A DNA stretch of 64,000 bases, taken from positions 81,734 through 145,733 of the forward strand of contig CALWXB010000001.1 of assembly GCA_944385405.1 (NCBI GenBank). The letters run 5' to 3'. A model generated the notes under the pieces. It saw only the letters and a list, made by a program, of their open reading frames with translations. It did no database searches and was not told the DNA's origin. Positions 34,601 through 42,561 of the stretch are shown in pieces (position 1 is the stretch's first letter; each line of letters starts with the position of its first letter). The position numbers were made by a program, and so were the translations under genes. The DNA is from an uncultured Oscillospiraceae bacterium (GTDB taxonomy: Bacteria; Bacillota; Clostridia; Oscillospirales; Oscillospiraceae).

Positions 34601-35733
34601 GCCTTCATCTGGGTGCCCAGCTTCCGGGATGCGTCGGCGAACTTGTCGAAGGGCCACTTGGGCATCTTCACCACGATATAGTCCAGAGTGGGCTCGAAGC
34701 AGGCGCAGGTCTTGCCGGTGATGTCGTTTTTGATCTCGTCCAGGGTGTAGCCCAGGGCGATCTTGGTGGTGATCTTGGCGATGGGGTAGCCGGTGGCCTT
34801 GGAGGCCAGGGCCGAGGACCGGGACACGCGGGGGTTCACCTCGATGACGGCGTACTCAAAGGTATCCGGGTTCAGCGCCAGCTGGCAGTTGCACCCGCCT
34901 ACGATCCCCAGGTGGGTGATGATATCCAGAGAGGCGGAGCGGAGCATCTGGAACTCCTTGTCCGCCAGGGTCTGGGTGGGCGCCACCACGATGGAGTCGC
35001 CGGTGTGGACGCCCACAGGGTCCAGGTTCTCCATGGAGCAGACGGCGATGACGTTGCCCACGCTGTCCCGCATGGTCTCGAACTCGATCTCCTTCCAGCC
35101 GAAGATGGCCTTCTCCACCAGCACCTGGGTGATGGGGGAGGCGTCCAGACCGGTCTGGGCGATGACCCGCAGTTCCTGTTCATTCTTGGCCGCGCCGCCG
35201 CCGGCGCCGCCCAGCGTGAAGGCGGGGCGGACGATAACCGGATAGCCGATGCGCTCCGCCACGGCCAGGGCACCCTCCACCGTCTCGGCGATGTCCGAGG
35301 CGATGACCGGCTGCCCGATCTCCGCCATGGCCTCCTTAAAGAGCTCCCGGTCCTCCGCCCGGGAGATGGCCTTGGCGTCTGTGCCCAGCAGCCGCACATG
35401 CTGGGCCTCCAGGAAGCCCTCCTTGTCCAGCTGCATGGCCAACGTCAATCCCGTCTGGCCGCCCAGGCCCGCCAGGATGGAGTCCGGCTTTTCCTTGAGG
35501 ATGATCCGCTTGATGGTCTCCACCGTCAGCGGCTCCAGATAGATCTCATCCGCCATGGCCTGATCGGTCATGATGGTGGCGGGGTTGGAGTTGCACAGCA
35601 CCACGTTGACCCCCGCCTCCTTCAGGATGCGGCAGGCCTGGGCGCCGGCGTAGTCGAATTCGGCGGCCTGGCCGATGACGATGGGGCCGGAGCCGATGAC
35701 GAGGACTTTCTTGATACTGGTATCCAGAGGCAT
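31696..35733 (-). CDS. carB: carbamoyl-phosphate synthase large subunit fused to a DapF-like epimerase domain
   Basis: One uninterrupted 1345-aa frame. Residues 1-1070 are a full-length CarB: two ATP-grasp halves opening with VLVIGSGPIVIGQAAEFDY and VLGSGPIRIGQGIEFDY (only cores cited) and the MGS-like allosteric domain. Residues 1071-1345 (31696-32523) are a complete diaminopimelate-epimerase fold: GNDYIF, GIGADGIVL, GNPHCV and the second catalytic Cys in GETLACGTGAC (residue 1288). The first catalytic Cys is missing: the family pattern NxDGSxxxxCGN reads NSDGSEGLMAGN, with Ala at residue 1139. CarB makes carbamoyl phosphate for pyrimidines and arginine; DapF makes meso-diaminopimelate for lysine and wall. 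The epimerase part may be inactive, or use another residue. The carA stop overlaps its start. Confidence 0.93.
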   Translation of the reverse strand: MPLDTSIKKVLVIGSGPIVIGQAAEFDYAGAQACRILKEAGVNVVLCNSNPATIMTDQAMADEIYLEPLTVETIKRIILKEKPDSILAGLGGQTGLTLAMQLDKEGFLEAQHVRLLGTDAKAISRAEDRELFKEAMAEIGQPVIASDIAETVEGALAVAERIGYPVIVRPAFTLGGAGGGAAKNEQELRVIAQTGLDASPITQVLVEKAIFGWKEIEFETMRDSVGNVIAVCSMENLDPVGVHTGDSIVVAPTQTLADKEFQMLRSASLDIITHLGIVGGCNCQLALNPDTFEYAVIEVNPRVSRSSALASKATGYPIAKITTKIALGYTLDEIKNDITGKTCACFEPTLDYIVVKMPKWPFDKFADASRKLGTQMKATGEVMAIGPSFEMALMKAVRGAEIGMDSLNRKPDPEDDAPIWERLRRVDDHRLFTVFEALKSGVSVDEIFAITRIDRWFLAKLRKMAQFEQALEKDGLTAEHYAAGKKMGYPDQTLLRLARAQALPCEAARAVYKMVDTCGAEFDAETPYFYSSFDRFCESRTFPRSGKPVIMVLGSGPIRIGQGIEFDYSSVHCVWTLKELGYEVVIVNNNPETVSTDYDTADRLYFEPLFPEDVMHIIDVEKPVGVVVAFGGQTAIKLTQYLDSHGVQIMGTSAESIDMAEDRERFDELLERFSIKRPRGMGVTGMQGALDAAHELGYPVLLRPSYVIGGQNMVIAHNDEDVRTYMEVILSGKIENPVLVDQYLMGKELEVDVISDGTDVLIPGVMQHIERTGVHSGDSIAVYPPFSIGDKMLKVIIDCSEKLALSLGTRGLINIQYLIYQGELYVIEVNPRASRTVPYISKVTGVPMVDLATRVMVGQPLKSLGYGTGLYRQPPYVAVKVPVFSFEKITDANAALSPEMKSTGEVLGLGKNLQEAMFKGLVSAGYKVEKESRGGVLISVNHRDQPEIVNIARKLDEMGYKLYATDGTANEISQLGTDVEVVGKLGKDNRVFQMLEEGKIDYVILTGSTEPSYIRDFIHLNHRCVQLGIPCLTSLDTANALTDILASRYTQQNTELIDICHLRAQREKLRFAKMQTCGNDYIFLENFHGEITCPESLCVTFCDRHYGIGADGIVLMEHSAKADARMRMFNSDGSEGLMAGNALRCMCKYLYDNGIVEKEEMSIETGKGVKHVQLYTTNGKVTSACVDMGYATLDTAALRFTIPEKTVVDYPVRIGGRPYNITCVDVGNPHCVVFCPRVDAVDVDFIGPRFEHAPYFPERINTEFIRVVNPSTIKMRVWERGSGETLACGTGACAAVVAAVANGLCAKGSDITVRVRGGDLVVNYTDEKITLTGDAKLVYTGEVEY

Positions 35734-36797
35734 TACTGCACACCGCCTTTCATGAGATCCACGAACCGGTCAAAGAGGAAGGAGGTATCCTTGGGGCCTG
35801 TGCAGGCCTCGGGATGGAACTGCACCGTAAACGCCCGCAGCTCCGGATAGTCGATGCCCTCGCAGGTGCCGTCGTTGGCGTTGGCAAAGGACACCTTCCC
35901 CATCTTCACCGTGTCGGAGTCCACGGCGTAGCCGTGGTTCTGACTGGTGATATACGTCCGCACGCCGTTCAGGTCCCGGACGGGCTGGTTCACGCCGCGA
36001 TGGCCGTACTTGAGCTTGTAGGTGGACCCGCCGGCGGCCAGGGCCGTCAGCTGGTGGCCCAGACAGATGCCGAACATCGGGATCTTGCCCAGGAGGGCGC
36101 GGATCTGGTCGATCTGGTAGACGTTCTCCGCCGGATCCCCGGGGCCGTTGGAGAGCATGACGCCGTCGGGATGGGCCGCCAGGACCTCCTGGGCGGAGAC
36201 CGTGGCAGGCAGCACCGTCACGGTGCAGCCCCGCTTCTGGAGCTCCCGGATGATGTTGTGCTTGGCGCCGTAGTCGATGAGGCTGACCCGGAAGCGCTCC
36301 TCTCCCGCCGCCGGATGCTCCGACGGCGCGGCGCAGGTGACGGCCTCCACCACGCCGGTGACGGCGTAGCGTTCCACCTCTCCCAGATCCCCGGGGACCT
36401 CGTCGCAGATGGTGGCGTTCATAACGCCGTGCTCCCGGATGATCCGGGTCAGCTCCCGGGTGTCCACGCCATAGAGGCCCGGCACGCCCTGCTCTTTCAG
36501 GAAGGTATCCAGATCGCAGTCCGTGCGGAAGTTGGAGGGCGCCTCGCACCACTCCCGGACCACATAGCCCCGCACGCAGCACGCGCCTTCAAAATCCTCC
36601 CGGATGATGCCGTAGTTCCCAATGAGGGGGTAGGTCTGCATCACGATCTGCCCGGCATAACTGGGGTCCGTCAGCGTCTCGATATAGCCGCACATGCCGG
36701 TGGTGAACACCAGCTCTCCCACGGTGTCGGTGTCCGCACCGAACCGGATGCCCTCAAACACCCGGCCGTCCTGCAGCACCAGATATCCCTTTTTCAT
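35733..36797 (-). CDS. carA: carbamoyl-phosphate synthase small (glutaminase) subunit
   Basis: A 354-aa protein starting MKKGYLVLQDGRVF at 36797 after GGGAGGAGCCT. The class I glutamine amidotransferase triad is visible with the Cys in FGICLGHQL and the late histidine region VQFHPEACTGP. It supplies ammonia to CarB, whose start shares a base with the carA stop (TAATG). The pair is driven by a promoter at 36851-36879. No PyrR attenuator is evident in the short leader. Confidence 0.96.
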   Translation of the reverse strand: MKKGYLVLQDGRVFEGIRFGADTDTVGELVFTTGMCGYIETLTDPSYAGQIVMQTYPLIGNYGIIREDFEGACCVRGYVVREWCEAPSNFRTDCDLDTFLKEQGVPGLYGVDTRELTRIIREHGVMNATICDEVPGDLGEVERYAVTGVVEAVTCAAPSEHPAAGEERFRVSLIDYGAKHNIIRELQKRGCTVTVLPATVSAQEVLAAHPDGVMLSNGPGDPAENVYQIDQIRALLGKIPMFGICLGHQLTALAAGGSTYKLKYGHRGVNQPVRDLNGVRTYITSQNHGYAVDSDTVKMGKVSFANANDGTCEGIDYPELRAFTVQFHPEACTGPKDTSFLFDRFVDLMKGGVQ

Positions 36798-36850
36798 AGG
36801 CTCCTCCCACTTTTGACCGCATTCCGCCAATTTTAATGTATTTGAAGAAT

Positions 36851-36879
36851 ATTATGACGGTTTTTTCCATGCCCGTCAA
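36851..36879 (-). promoter_or_regulatory. promoter of carAB
   Basis: Minus strand TTGACG (36879-36874), 17 bp, CATAAT (36856-36851). It is about 55 nt upstream of the carA start. Confidence 0.65.
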
Positions 36880-36974
36880 TGTTTTCTTGCGGCCGGCCCA
36901 TAGGACTTTCCCGCAGGAGAGGTAATACTTTTTGTGCATTTTTCTGGACCCGCCTTTCCGCAGGCGGAAAGGCA

Positions 36975-37003
36975 TTGCACCGCGGACAGCAGCGCGGTAT
37001 AAT
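36975..37003 (+). promoter_or_regulatory. promoter of the multi-PAS gene
   Basis: TTGCAC (36975-36980), 17 bp, perfect TATAAT (36998-37003), 36 bp before the start codon. Confidence 0.6.
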
Positions 37004-37038
37004 GGTGCTGATTTTTCTTTGAGAGGGGGCAGGGCGGC

Positions 37039-39327
37039 ATGGCAAAGCGTTTGGATCGGTTCACCCAGCCATTCGTGCAAAGCCGGATCCCCTTCCTGCT
37101 GACGGAGGTACTCACCGACGGGCACGGGAAGATGACCGATCTGGTATGCCGCTTTGCCAATTCCGCCGCCGGAACGCTGCTGAGCCTGCCGCCGGAGGAG
37201 TTGACAGACGCCCGGTTCACCCGCTGCTTCCCGGGCCGTTCGCTCTCGCCTCTCGCCCCCCTGGCGGAAGTGGCCTTCTCCGGCTCCGCCGCCTCCTTCC
37301 CCTATACCACACTGCTGGGCCGGCAGATCACCATCACCTGCTATCAGCCCGTATACGGTATGGCTGCCGTGATCCTGGACAGCCCCGCCGAGGAGGACTC
37401 CTCCCTGCTGGCCGAGCGTCTTCCCGCCGCCGCCTGCGTGCTGGAGCTGAGCCGCGAGGGCCTCAAGTGCTTGTTTTTCAACCAGCAGCTTTGCCGGCTG
37501 ACGGGCTGGAACCGTCGGGAGCTGCTGGATCACACCGACGGAGACTTCTCCCGCCTCACCGCAGCGGAGGACTGGCCGGACCTGCTCCAGGCCCTGCTGG
37601 ACGCCGCCCGGGACCAGCGGTCTCTGGCCCATGAATTCCGGCTGCTGCGCCGGGAGGGGGCACCTCTCTGGGTGGATCTGCGGGCCGAACACATCCACAG
37701 CCGAGAAAACCGCTCCACGTTCTACGCCCTGGTGCTGGACATTGACCGGCGCCGCCGGGACCGCCAGCTCCTTTCCCAGGCCACAGCCCAGCTGACCTCC
37801 TCTCAGGCCAGGCTCTCGGCGCTGTTTGAGAATCTCCCCGGGGGGCTCTGCCTGCTGCGCCAATCCCCGGATGGCATTGTGCAGCCTCTGGAGATCAGCC
37901 GGGGGCTCTCGGCACTTCTGGGCCTTTCTCCCACCGATCTGCGCCGCCACGCCGGAGATCCGCTGCGCAGGGTATTGCCTGCCGACCGGGAACCGCTGGC
38001 CGCTGCCATCGCCCGTGCCCGCGCCATGGACGTTCCGCTGCATCATGTCTGCCGTCTGCGGCCCAAAGGCGGCGGCACCGTGTGGGTACAGCTGGACGCC
38101 ATCCGTCAGCCGGAACCGGATGGCGGAGCGCTGATCTACGCCGCCTGCCAGGACATTACAGGGAGCAAGGAATTGGAGTCCGAGCTGCTGTTCCAGCGCC
38201 AGCTGACCCAGCTGCTGCTGGAGCGGACCACCGTGGTGCTGCTGGACTATGATCCGGAATCCGATACCGCCCGCATCCGCCGCAGAGGCTCCGGCGGCCG
38301 TGACGGTGTCCACGTCGTGCGGAACTATCTGGCCACCGCACAGGAGGACACCCCCATCCACCCGGAGGACCGGCGCCGCCTGGCGGCCGGCGTACGGCGG
38401 GCTGCCACCCACCCGGCGGTGGAGACCCTGGAATATCGGGCAGATTACGACGGCCGGGGCTGGCGGAGCTACCGTGTTACCTGGCTGCGCCAGATCGACG
38501 CGCAGGGAAATGTCACCCGGCTTTTGGGCAAGGCAGAGGACATCACCGCCTCCAACGCCGCAGCGCAGCGGTTTCAGCAGCTTTGCACCGCTCAGCGGCG
38601 GACAGCGCCGGAGGTCCTGGCAGTGGTCCGGCTGGACCTTACCCATGACCGCATTGAAAATGCCCGGGCCACAGGACGCCTGAAGCAGGTTCTTTTCGGC
38701 AATACGGCAGATGCCTGCCTGAGGCATCTGTGCACCAACGTGCCGGATGCGGCCCAGCGGGCGCAGTTTTCCGCCTGCTTTTCCCGGCAGGCCCTGCTGG
38801 ACGCCCTCCAGCGCGGCCAAAGTGAACTCCGGCTGGAGCACCGCTTCACCGGAGAAGGCGGACTGGCTCCGTGGGCGGAGACCTGCGTGCAGCTTCTTCC
38901 GGATCCGGACAGCGGCCACGCCGTGGCCTTCTGCACCATCCGCAGCATTCAGGACCGCCGCTGCGCCCTTCCCCTGGTCCAGGTGCTCTCAGGCTCCTGG
39001 GCAGCAGTCCTTACGGTGGATGCCGCTACCGGCGCCTGCCGTCTCTGGAACGGAGGCCCCCCTCTTCCCTCCGGCATGACCTACCGGGCGCTGGCGGCCG
39101 GACGCAGCCGGGCTCACGCCCCGTCCTCCGGCCGTACCGCCGTCCGCCGGGCCGCCCGGCTGGAGACCGTCCTGGCTCAGCTGGAGACAGCGGAGACCTA
39201 CCGGCTGGAGATGCCCGCCGACAGCCCCGCCCCCTTGGGTGGCCGGACGCTTTGCTGGCAGTGGCTGGACCGGACCGGCGGCACGCTTCTCCTCACCATC
39301 TCCGGCCCGCCGCTGGAAGCATACTGA
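37039..39327 (+). CDS. multi-PAS sensor-like protein without a recognisable output domain
   Basis: A 762-aa soluble protein. At least three PAS-type units can be seen, for instance LFENLPGGLCLLRQSPDG with LLGLSPTDLRR and VQLDAIRQPEPDGGALIYAACQDIT (cores only), and earlier CRLTGWNRRELLDH with VDLRAEHI. Each ends with a linker like QDITGSKELE or EDITASN. No histidine kinase, GGDEF, EAL or HTH domain follows; the C-terminal about 150 residues are unassigned. It could act by binding a partner, or be a decayed diguanylate-cyclase-like regulator. It starts 36 bp after its promoter and ends at a strong terminator. Confidence 0.8.
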   Translation: MAKRLDRFTQPFVQSRIPFLLTEVLTDGHGKMTDLVCRFANSAAGTLLSLPPEELTDARFTRCFPGRSLSPLAPLAEVAFSGSAASFPYTTLLGRQITITCYQPVYGMAAVILDSPAEEDSSLLAERLPAAACVLELSREGLKCLFFNQQLCRLTGWNRRELLDHTDGDFSRLTAAEDWPDLLQALLDAARDQRSLAHEFRLLRREGAPLWVDLRAEHIHSRENRSTFYALVLDIDRRRRDRQLLSQATAQLTSSQARLSALFENLPGGLCLLRQSPDGIVQPLEISRGLSALLGLSPTDLRRHAGDPLRRVLPADREPLAAAIARARAMDVPLHHVCRLRPKGGGTVWVQLDAIRQPEPDGGALIYAACQDITGSKELESELLFQRQLTQLLLERTTVVLLDYDPESDTARIRRRGSGGRDGVHVVRNYLATAQEDTPIHPEDRRRLAAGVRRAATHPAVETLEYRADYDGRGWRSYRVTWLRQIDAQGNVTRLLGKAEDITASNAAAQRFQQLCTAQRRTAPEVLAVVRLDLTHDRIENARATGRLKQVLFGNTADACLRHLCTNVPDAAQRAQFSACFSRQALLDALQRGQSELRLEHRFTGEGGLAPWAETCVQLLPDPDSGHAVAFCTIRSIQDRRCALPLVQVLSGSWAAVLTVDAATGACRLWNGGPPLPSGMTYRALAAGRSRAHAPSSGRTAVRRAARLETVLAQLETAETYRLEMPADSPAPLGGRTLCWQWLDRTGGTLLLTISGPPLEAY

Positions 39328-39328
39328 C

Positions 39329-39367
39329 AAAAAACCGTGCGCCCCTGGAGGGGCGCACGGTTTTTTT
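39329..39367. terminator. terminator between the convergent PAS gene and lepA
   Basis: ACCGTGCGCCCCT-GG-AGGGGCGCACGGT (39334-39361) with AAAA before it and TTTTTTT after it, usable in both directions. Confidence 0.9.
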
Positions 39368-39370
39368 GAT

Positions 39371-39451
39371 TCACTCGTCCAGCTTGAGCACTGCCAAAAA
39401 TGCCTCTGTCGGGATCTGCACCGATCCCAGGGACCGCATCTTCTTTTTGCC
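39371..39451 (-). repeat. exact 81-bp copy of the lepA 3' end
   Basis: Bases 39371-39451 are identical to 39594-39674, the last 27 codons of lepA including its stop. The copy lies next to the shared terminator, the place expected of the original lepA end, and the insert lies between the two copies. Confidence 0.9.
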
Positions 39452-39593
39452 TGCCCGGAAAAGCACCGCTTTTCCGGGGTCCCCGGCGGCCACTTTCCTC
39501 GGCGGGCGGAGCCCGCCTGCGGCAAGATCCGCCTCCGGCGGATGCTTGGACGCCGCCTCCGCGGCGCGGCGCTTCCGCGCCGGTCGGGCAAAA
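39452..39593. repeat. hairpin-rich insert between the two lepA 3' ends
   Basis: A 142-bp non-coding block with four perfect hairpins: CCCGGAAAAGC-ACC-GCTTTTCCGGG (39454-39478), GGCGGGC-GGA-GCCCGCC (39501-39517), ATCCGCC-TCC-GGCGGAT (39527-39543) and CGGCGC-TTCC-GCGCCG (39567-39582). It looks like a REP-type or miniature mobile element rather than a spacer. Confidence 0.65.
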
Positions 39594-41399
39594 TCACTCG
39601 TCCAGCTTGAGCACTGCCAAAAATGCCTCTGTCGGGATCTGCACCGATCCCAGGGACCGCATCTTCTTTTTGCCCTCCTTCTGCTTTTCCAGCAGCTTTT
39701 TCTTTCGGGTGATGTCGCCGCCGTAGCACTTGGCCAGCACGTCCTTGCGCATGGCCTTGACGGTCTCCCGGGCAATGACCCGGCCGCCGATGGCCGCCTG
39801 CACCGGGATCTCAAAGAGCTGGCGGGGGATGTTCTCCTTGAGTTTCTCGCACAGCCGCCGGGCCCGGGGATAGGCCTTGTCCTTGTGGGCGATGAAGCTC
39901 AGTGCGTCCACGCCCTCCCCGTTGAGCTTCATGTCCACCTTCACCAGCTCGCTGGGCCGGTAGCCGGAGAGCTCATAGTCCAGGGAGGCATAGCCCCGGG
40001 TGTTGGCCTTCAGGGCATCAAAGAAGTCATAGATGATCTCATTCAAAGGCATCTGGTAGTGCATCTCCACCAGGTTCGTATCCAGATACTGCATGTCCTT
40101 GAACTCGCCCCGGCGGTCCTGGCACATGGGCATGATGCTGCCCACGTACTCGTTGGGGGCGATGATGCTGACCTTCACATACGGCTCCTCCGCCCGCTCG
40201 ATGGCGGCAGGGTCCGGGTAGTTGTGGGGATTGTCCACCGCCACCATGGTGCCGTCGGTCTTGTAGACGTGGTAGATGACAGAGGGCAGGGTGGTCACAA
40301 GGTCCAGGTCGAACTCCCGCTCCAGCCGCTCCTGGATGACCTCCATGTGGAGCATGCCCAAAAAGCCGCACCGGAAGCCGAAGCCCAGCGCCACAGAGCT
40401 CTCCGGCTCAAAGCTCAGCGCCGCGTCGTTGAGCCGCAGCTTTTCCAGGGCGTCCCGCAGATCCGGGTACTTGGACCCGTCCTCGGTGTAGATGCCGCAG
40501 TACACCATGGGCTGCACGGGCCGGTAGCCCGGCAGGGCCTCGGCGGTGGGATTGGCGGCATCGGTGACGGTGTCACCCACCCGGGTGTCCTGCACGTTTT
40601 TGATGCTGGCGGTGAAGTAGCCCACCTCGCCGGCCTCCAGCTTCTCGCAGGGCTCCATGCCCAGCGGCAGCAGGTGTCCGCACTCCACAACCTGGTACTG
40701 GGCGCCGGAGGCCATGAGCTTCACCGTCTGCCCCGTGCGGATGGAGCCGTCCATCACCCGCATGTAGACGATGACGCCACGGTAGCTGTCGTACTGGCTG
40801 TCGAAGATCAGCGCCTTCAGGGGGGCGTTCACGTCTCCCTTGGGGGCCGGGACGTTCTGCACCACGTCCTCCAGTACCGCCTCGATGTTGGTGCCCATTT
40901 TCGCGGAAATCTCAGGAGCGTCCATGGCCGGCAGGCCGATGATGTCCTCCACCTCCTGCTTGGCCTTGTGCGGGTCGGCAGCAGGCAGGTCGATCTTGTT
41001 GAACACCGGCAATATCTCCAGCTCGTGCTCCATGGCAAGGTACGTATTGGCCAGAGTCTGGGCCTCCACGCCCTGGGTGGCATCCACCACCAGCACCGCC
41101 CCCTCGCAAGCCGCCAGAGAACGGGAGACCTCATAATTGAAGTCCACGTGGCCCGGGGTGTCGATGAGGTTCAGCTCGTAGACCTGGCCGTCCCGGGCCT
41201 TGTAGTCCAGCTTCACCGCCCGGGCCTTGATGGTGATGCCCCGCTCCCGCTCCAGGTCCATGTTGTCCAGCAGCTGGTTTTCCATCTGCCGCTGGCTCAC
41301 CGCCTCGCACTTTTCCAGCAGCCGGTCCGCCAGTGTGGACTTGCCGTGGTCAATGTGGGCGATGATGGAAAAATTCCGGATATTGCTTTGTTTGCTCAT
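39594..41399 (-). CDS. lepA: elongation factor 4 (LepA), ribosomal back-translocating GTPase
   Basis: A 601-aa protein starting [19 protein letters not shown] at 41399. The GTPase motifs are [10 protein letters not shown] (G1), RGITIKA (G2), DTPGHVDF (G3) and NKID (G4), followed by the EF-G-like domains and the LepA-specific C-terminus ([22 protein letters not shown], given by its core [10 protein letters not shown]). Length is normal. The last 81 bp are duplicated downstream. It may be read through from the SGNH-MBOAT-XRE genes, whose last stop is 47 bp upstream. Confidence 0.97.
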   Translation of the reverse strand: MSKQSNIRNFSIIAHIDHGKSTLADRLLEKCEAVSQRQMENQLLDNMDLERERGITIKARAVKLDYKARDGQVYELNLIDTPGHVDFNYEVSRSLAACEGAVLVVDATQGVEAQTLANTYLAMEHELEILPVFNKIDLPAADPHKAKQEVEDIIGLPAMDAPEISAKMGTNIEAVLEDVVQNVPAPKGDVNAPLKALIFDSQYDSYRGVIVYMRVMDGSIRTGQTVKLMASGAQYQVVECGHLLPLGMEPCEKLEAGEVGYFTASIKNVQDTRVGDTVTDAANPTAEALPGYRPVQPMVYCGIYTEDGSKYPDLRDALEKLRLNDAALSFEPESSVALGFGFRCGFLGMLHMEVIQERLEREFDLDLVTTLPSVIYHVYKTDGTMVAVDNPHNYPDPAAIERAEEPYVKVSIIAPNEYVGSIMPMCQDRRGEFKDMQYLDTNLVEMHYQMPLNEIIYDFFDALKANTRGYASLDYELSGYRPSELVKVDMKLNGEGVDALSFIAHKDKAYPRARRLCEKLKENIPRQLFEIPVQAAIGGRVIARETVKAMRKDVLAKCYGGDITRKKKLLEKQKEGKKKMRSLGSVQIPTEAFLAVLKLDE

Positions 41400-41446
41400 A
41401 TTGCATAAACCTCCGTTGGGGTCTGAAAATGCCGCTTTCCAGCCGG

Positions 41447-42550
41447 TCATGAACCCGGCTGCCACACCACCGGCGCACCGTGGTCGATGTTCCACTTCCA
41501 CCAGAACGCGTCGGTCCAAAGCTGGTCATAGTCATAGTTTACCACAAATTCCCGCCAGGCCGCCAGCTTCTCTTCCGCATTTTCCGCCGTCAGCAGGCAG
41601 GCACCCTCTGCGATCCGCTGCAGCACCAGGGCGTCTGCCTCCCCGGAGCAGTGGATGTAATCGCAGTAGTAGTCCAGGTTGGTCACAATCTCCGCGTCCA
41701 GCAGCGGAGCATGGAGGCGGATGTTGTCCTGCTGCATCAGCGTCCGGCCCGCCAGCTCCAGCGCAGCGAATACCGCCTCCGTCTCCCCCTGCCGGATGGT
41801 CTTGTCCCAGTAGAGCAGGCTGTATGGCGGAAAAAAGATATGGAACTCCGTCTCGGGGTGGGCCTCCGCCCACCGGCAGATCACTGCCAGGTTCGCCTGG
41901 GCGTTCTTCAGGTAGGCCTCCGCCGGCAGCTGCTTTGCCGACACCTCCGGGCGGTCGTAGTTGTCCAGGGCGGTCATGTGGTTCCACCAGATGTCCCCGT
42001 CCCAGGTGAAGGCGTCGTCCAGCGCCGTACCGCCGCCGCTGCGCAGCGTCAGCAGGGAGTAAATGCCGTAATAGAGGGTATCCCGGTTCAGAAAATACCG
42101 GGCGTCGTCCAGGGGATCGTCGTTATAGAGGTACTCCGGCAGCGCGCCGGTGAGGCCACTCTCGTCCCGGATCAGAATATTGGGGTCCAGGCCAAAGAGC
42201 ACCCGCTTTGGCGGGTGGGCCCGGAACACCGCGGAGAGGGTGGCGTCAAACTCGCTCATATAACCGTCCGGCACCGTCAGCTTCACCGCCGTGCCGCCGA
42301 ACACCGCAGAGATCTGGCTGGGGCGGTAATTGGCCACCATGGAGGTGCCCAGCACCACCGTGTCCGCCTCCGCGTGGCGCAGCAGTCCGGCGTTCTGATA
42401 CCGTTCGTTGAAAAAGACGCCCCTGCCGCCCTCCGGCAGGCGCACATAAAAGCAGGGGTCCGCCGCCCAGACGAAGGCAGCGGCCGCCGCCAGCAGCACC
42501 AGGATCGCCGCCAGCACACCGGCGGCCCAGCGTCCACAGGAATGTCTCAC
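41447..42550 (-). CDS. SGNH-hydrolase-like (DltD/AlgJ-type) partner of the MBOAT protein
   Basis: A 367-aa protein. The GTG at 42550 follows AAGGAGG CGGCT and starts 11 bases after the MBOAT stop. A single N-terminal membrane anchor ([22 protein letters not shown]) is followed by an extracytoplasmic domain with [12 protein letters not shown], where Ser is the probable nucleophile, and a late [11 protein letters not shown] carrying the histidine. This layout resembles proteins paired with MBOAT enzymes for O-acylation of wall or surface polymers. Confidence 0.78.
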   Translation of the reverse strand: MRHSCGRWAAGVLAAILVLLAAAAAFVWAADPCFYVRLPEGGRGVFFNERYQNAGLLRHAEADTVVLGTSMVANYRPSQISAVFGGTAVKLTVPDGYMSEFDATLSAVFRAHPPKRVLFGLDPNILIRDESGLTGALPEYLYNDDPLDDARYFLNRDTLYYGIYSLLTLRSGGGTALDDAFTWDGDIWWNHMTALDNYDRPEVSAKQLPAEAYLKNAQANLAVICRWAEAHPETEFHIFFPPYSLLYWDKTIRQGETEAVFAALELAGRTLMQQDNIRLHAPLLDAEIVTNLDYYCDYIHCSGEADALVLQRIAEGACLLTAENAEEKLAAWREFVVNYDYDQLWTDAFWWKWNIDHGAPVVWQPGS

Positions 42551-42561
42551 AGCCGCCTCCT

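Noticed and set aside
31576-35850. 1424-aa plus-strand open frame opposite carB
   Set aside because: Shadow of carB-dapF with shadow-type composition and no ribosome binding site.
36754-38919. 721-aa minus-strand open frame opposite the PAS gene
   Set aside because: Shadow frame; the plus strand has a promoter, ribosome binding site, PAS motifs and a terminator.
39371-39814. 147-aa minus-strand frame spanning the hairpin insert and the lepA end
   Set aside because: Runs in the wrong frame of lepA and through the insert; the C-terminal part only repeats the duplicated lepA end.
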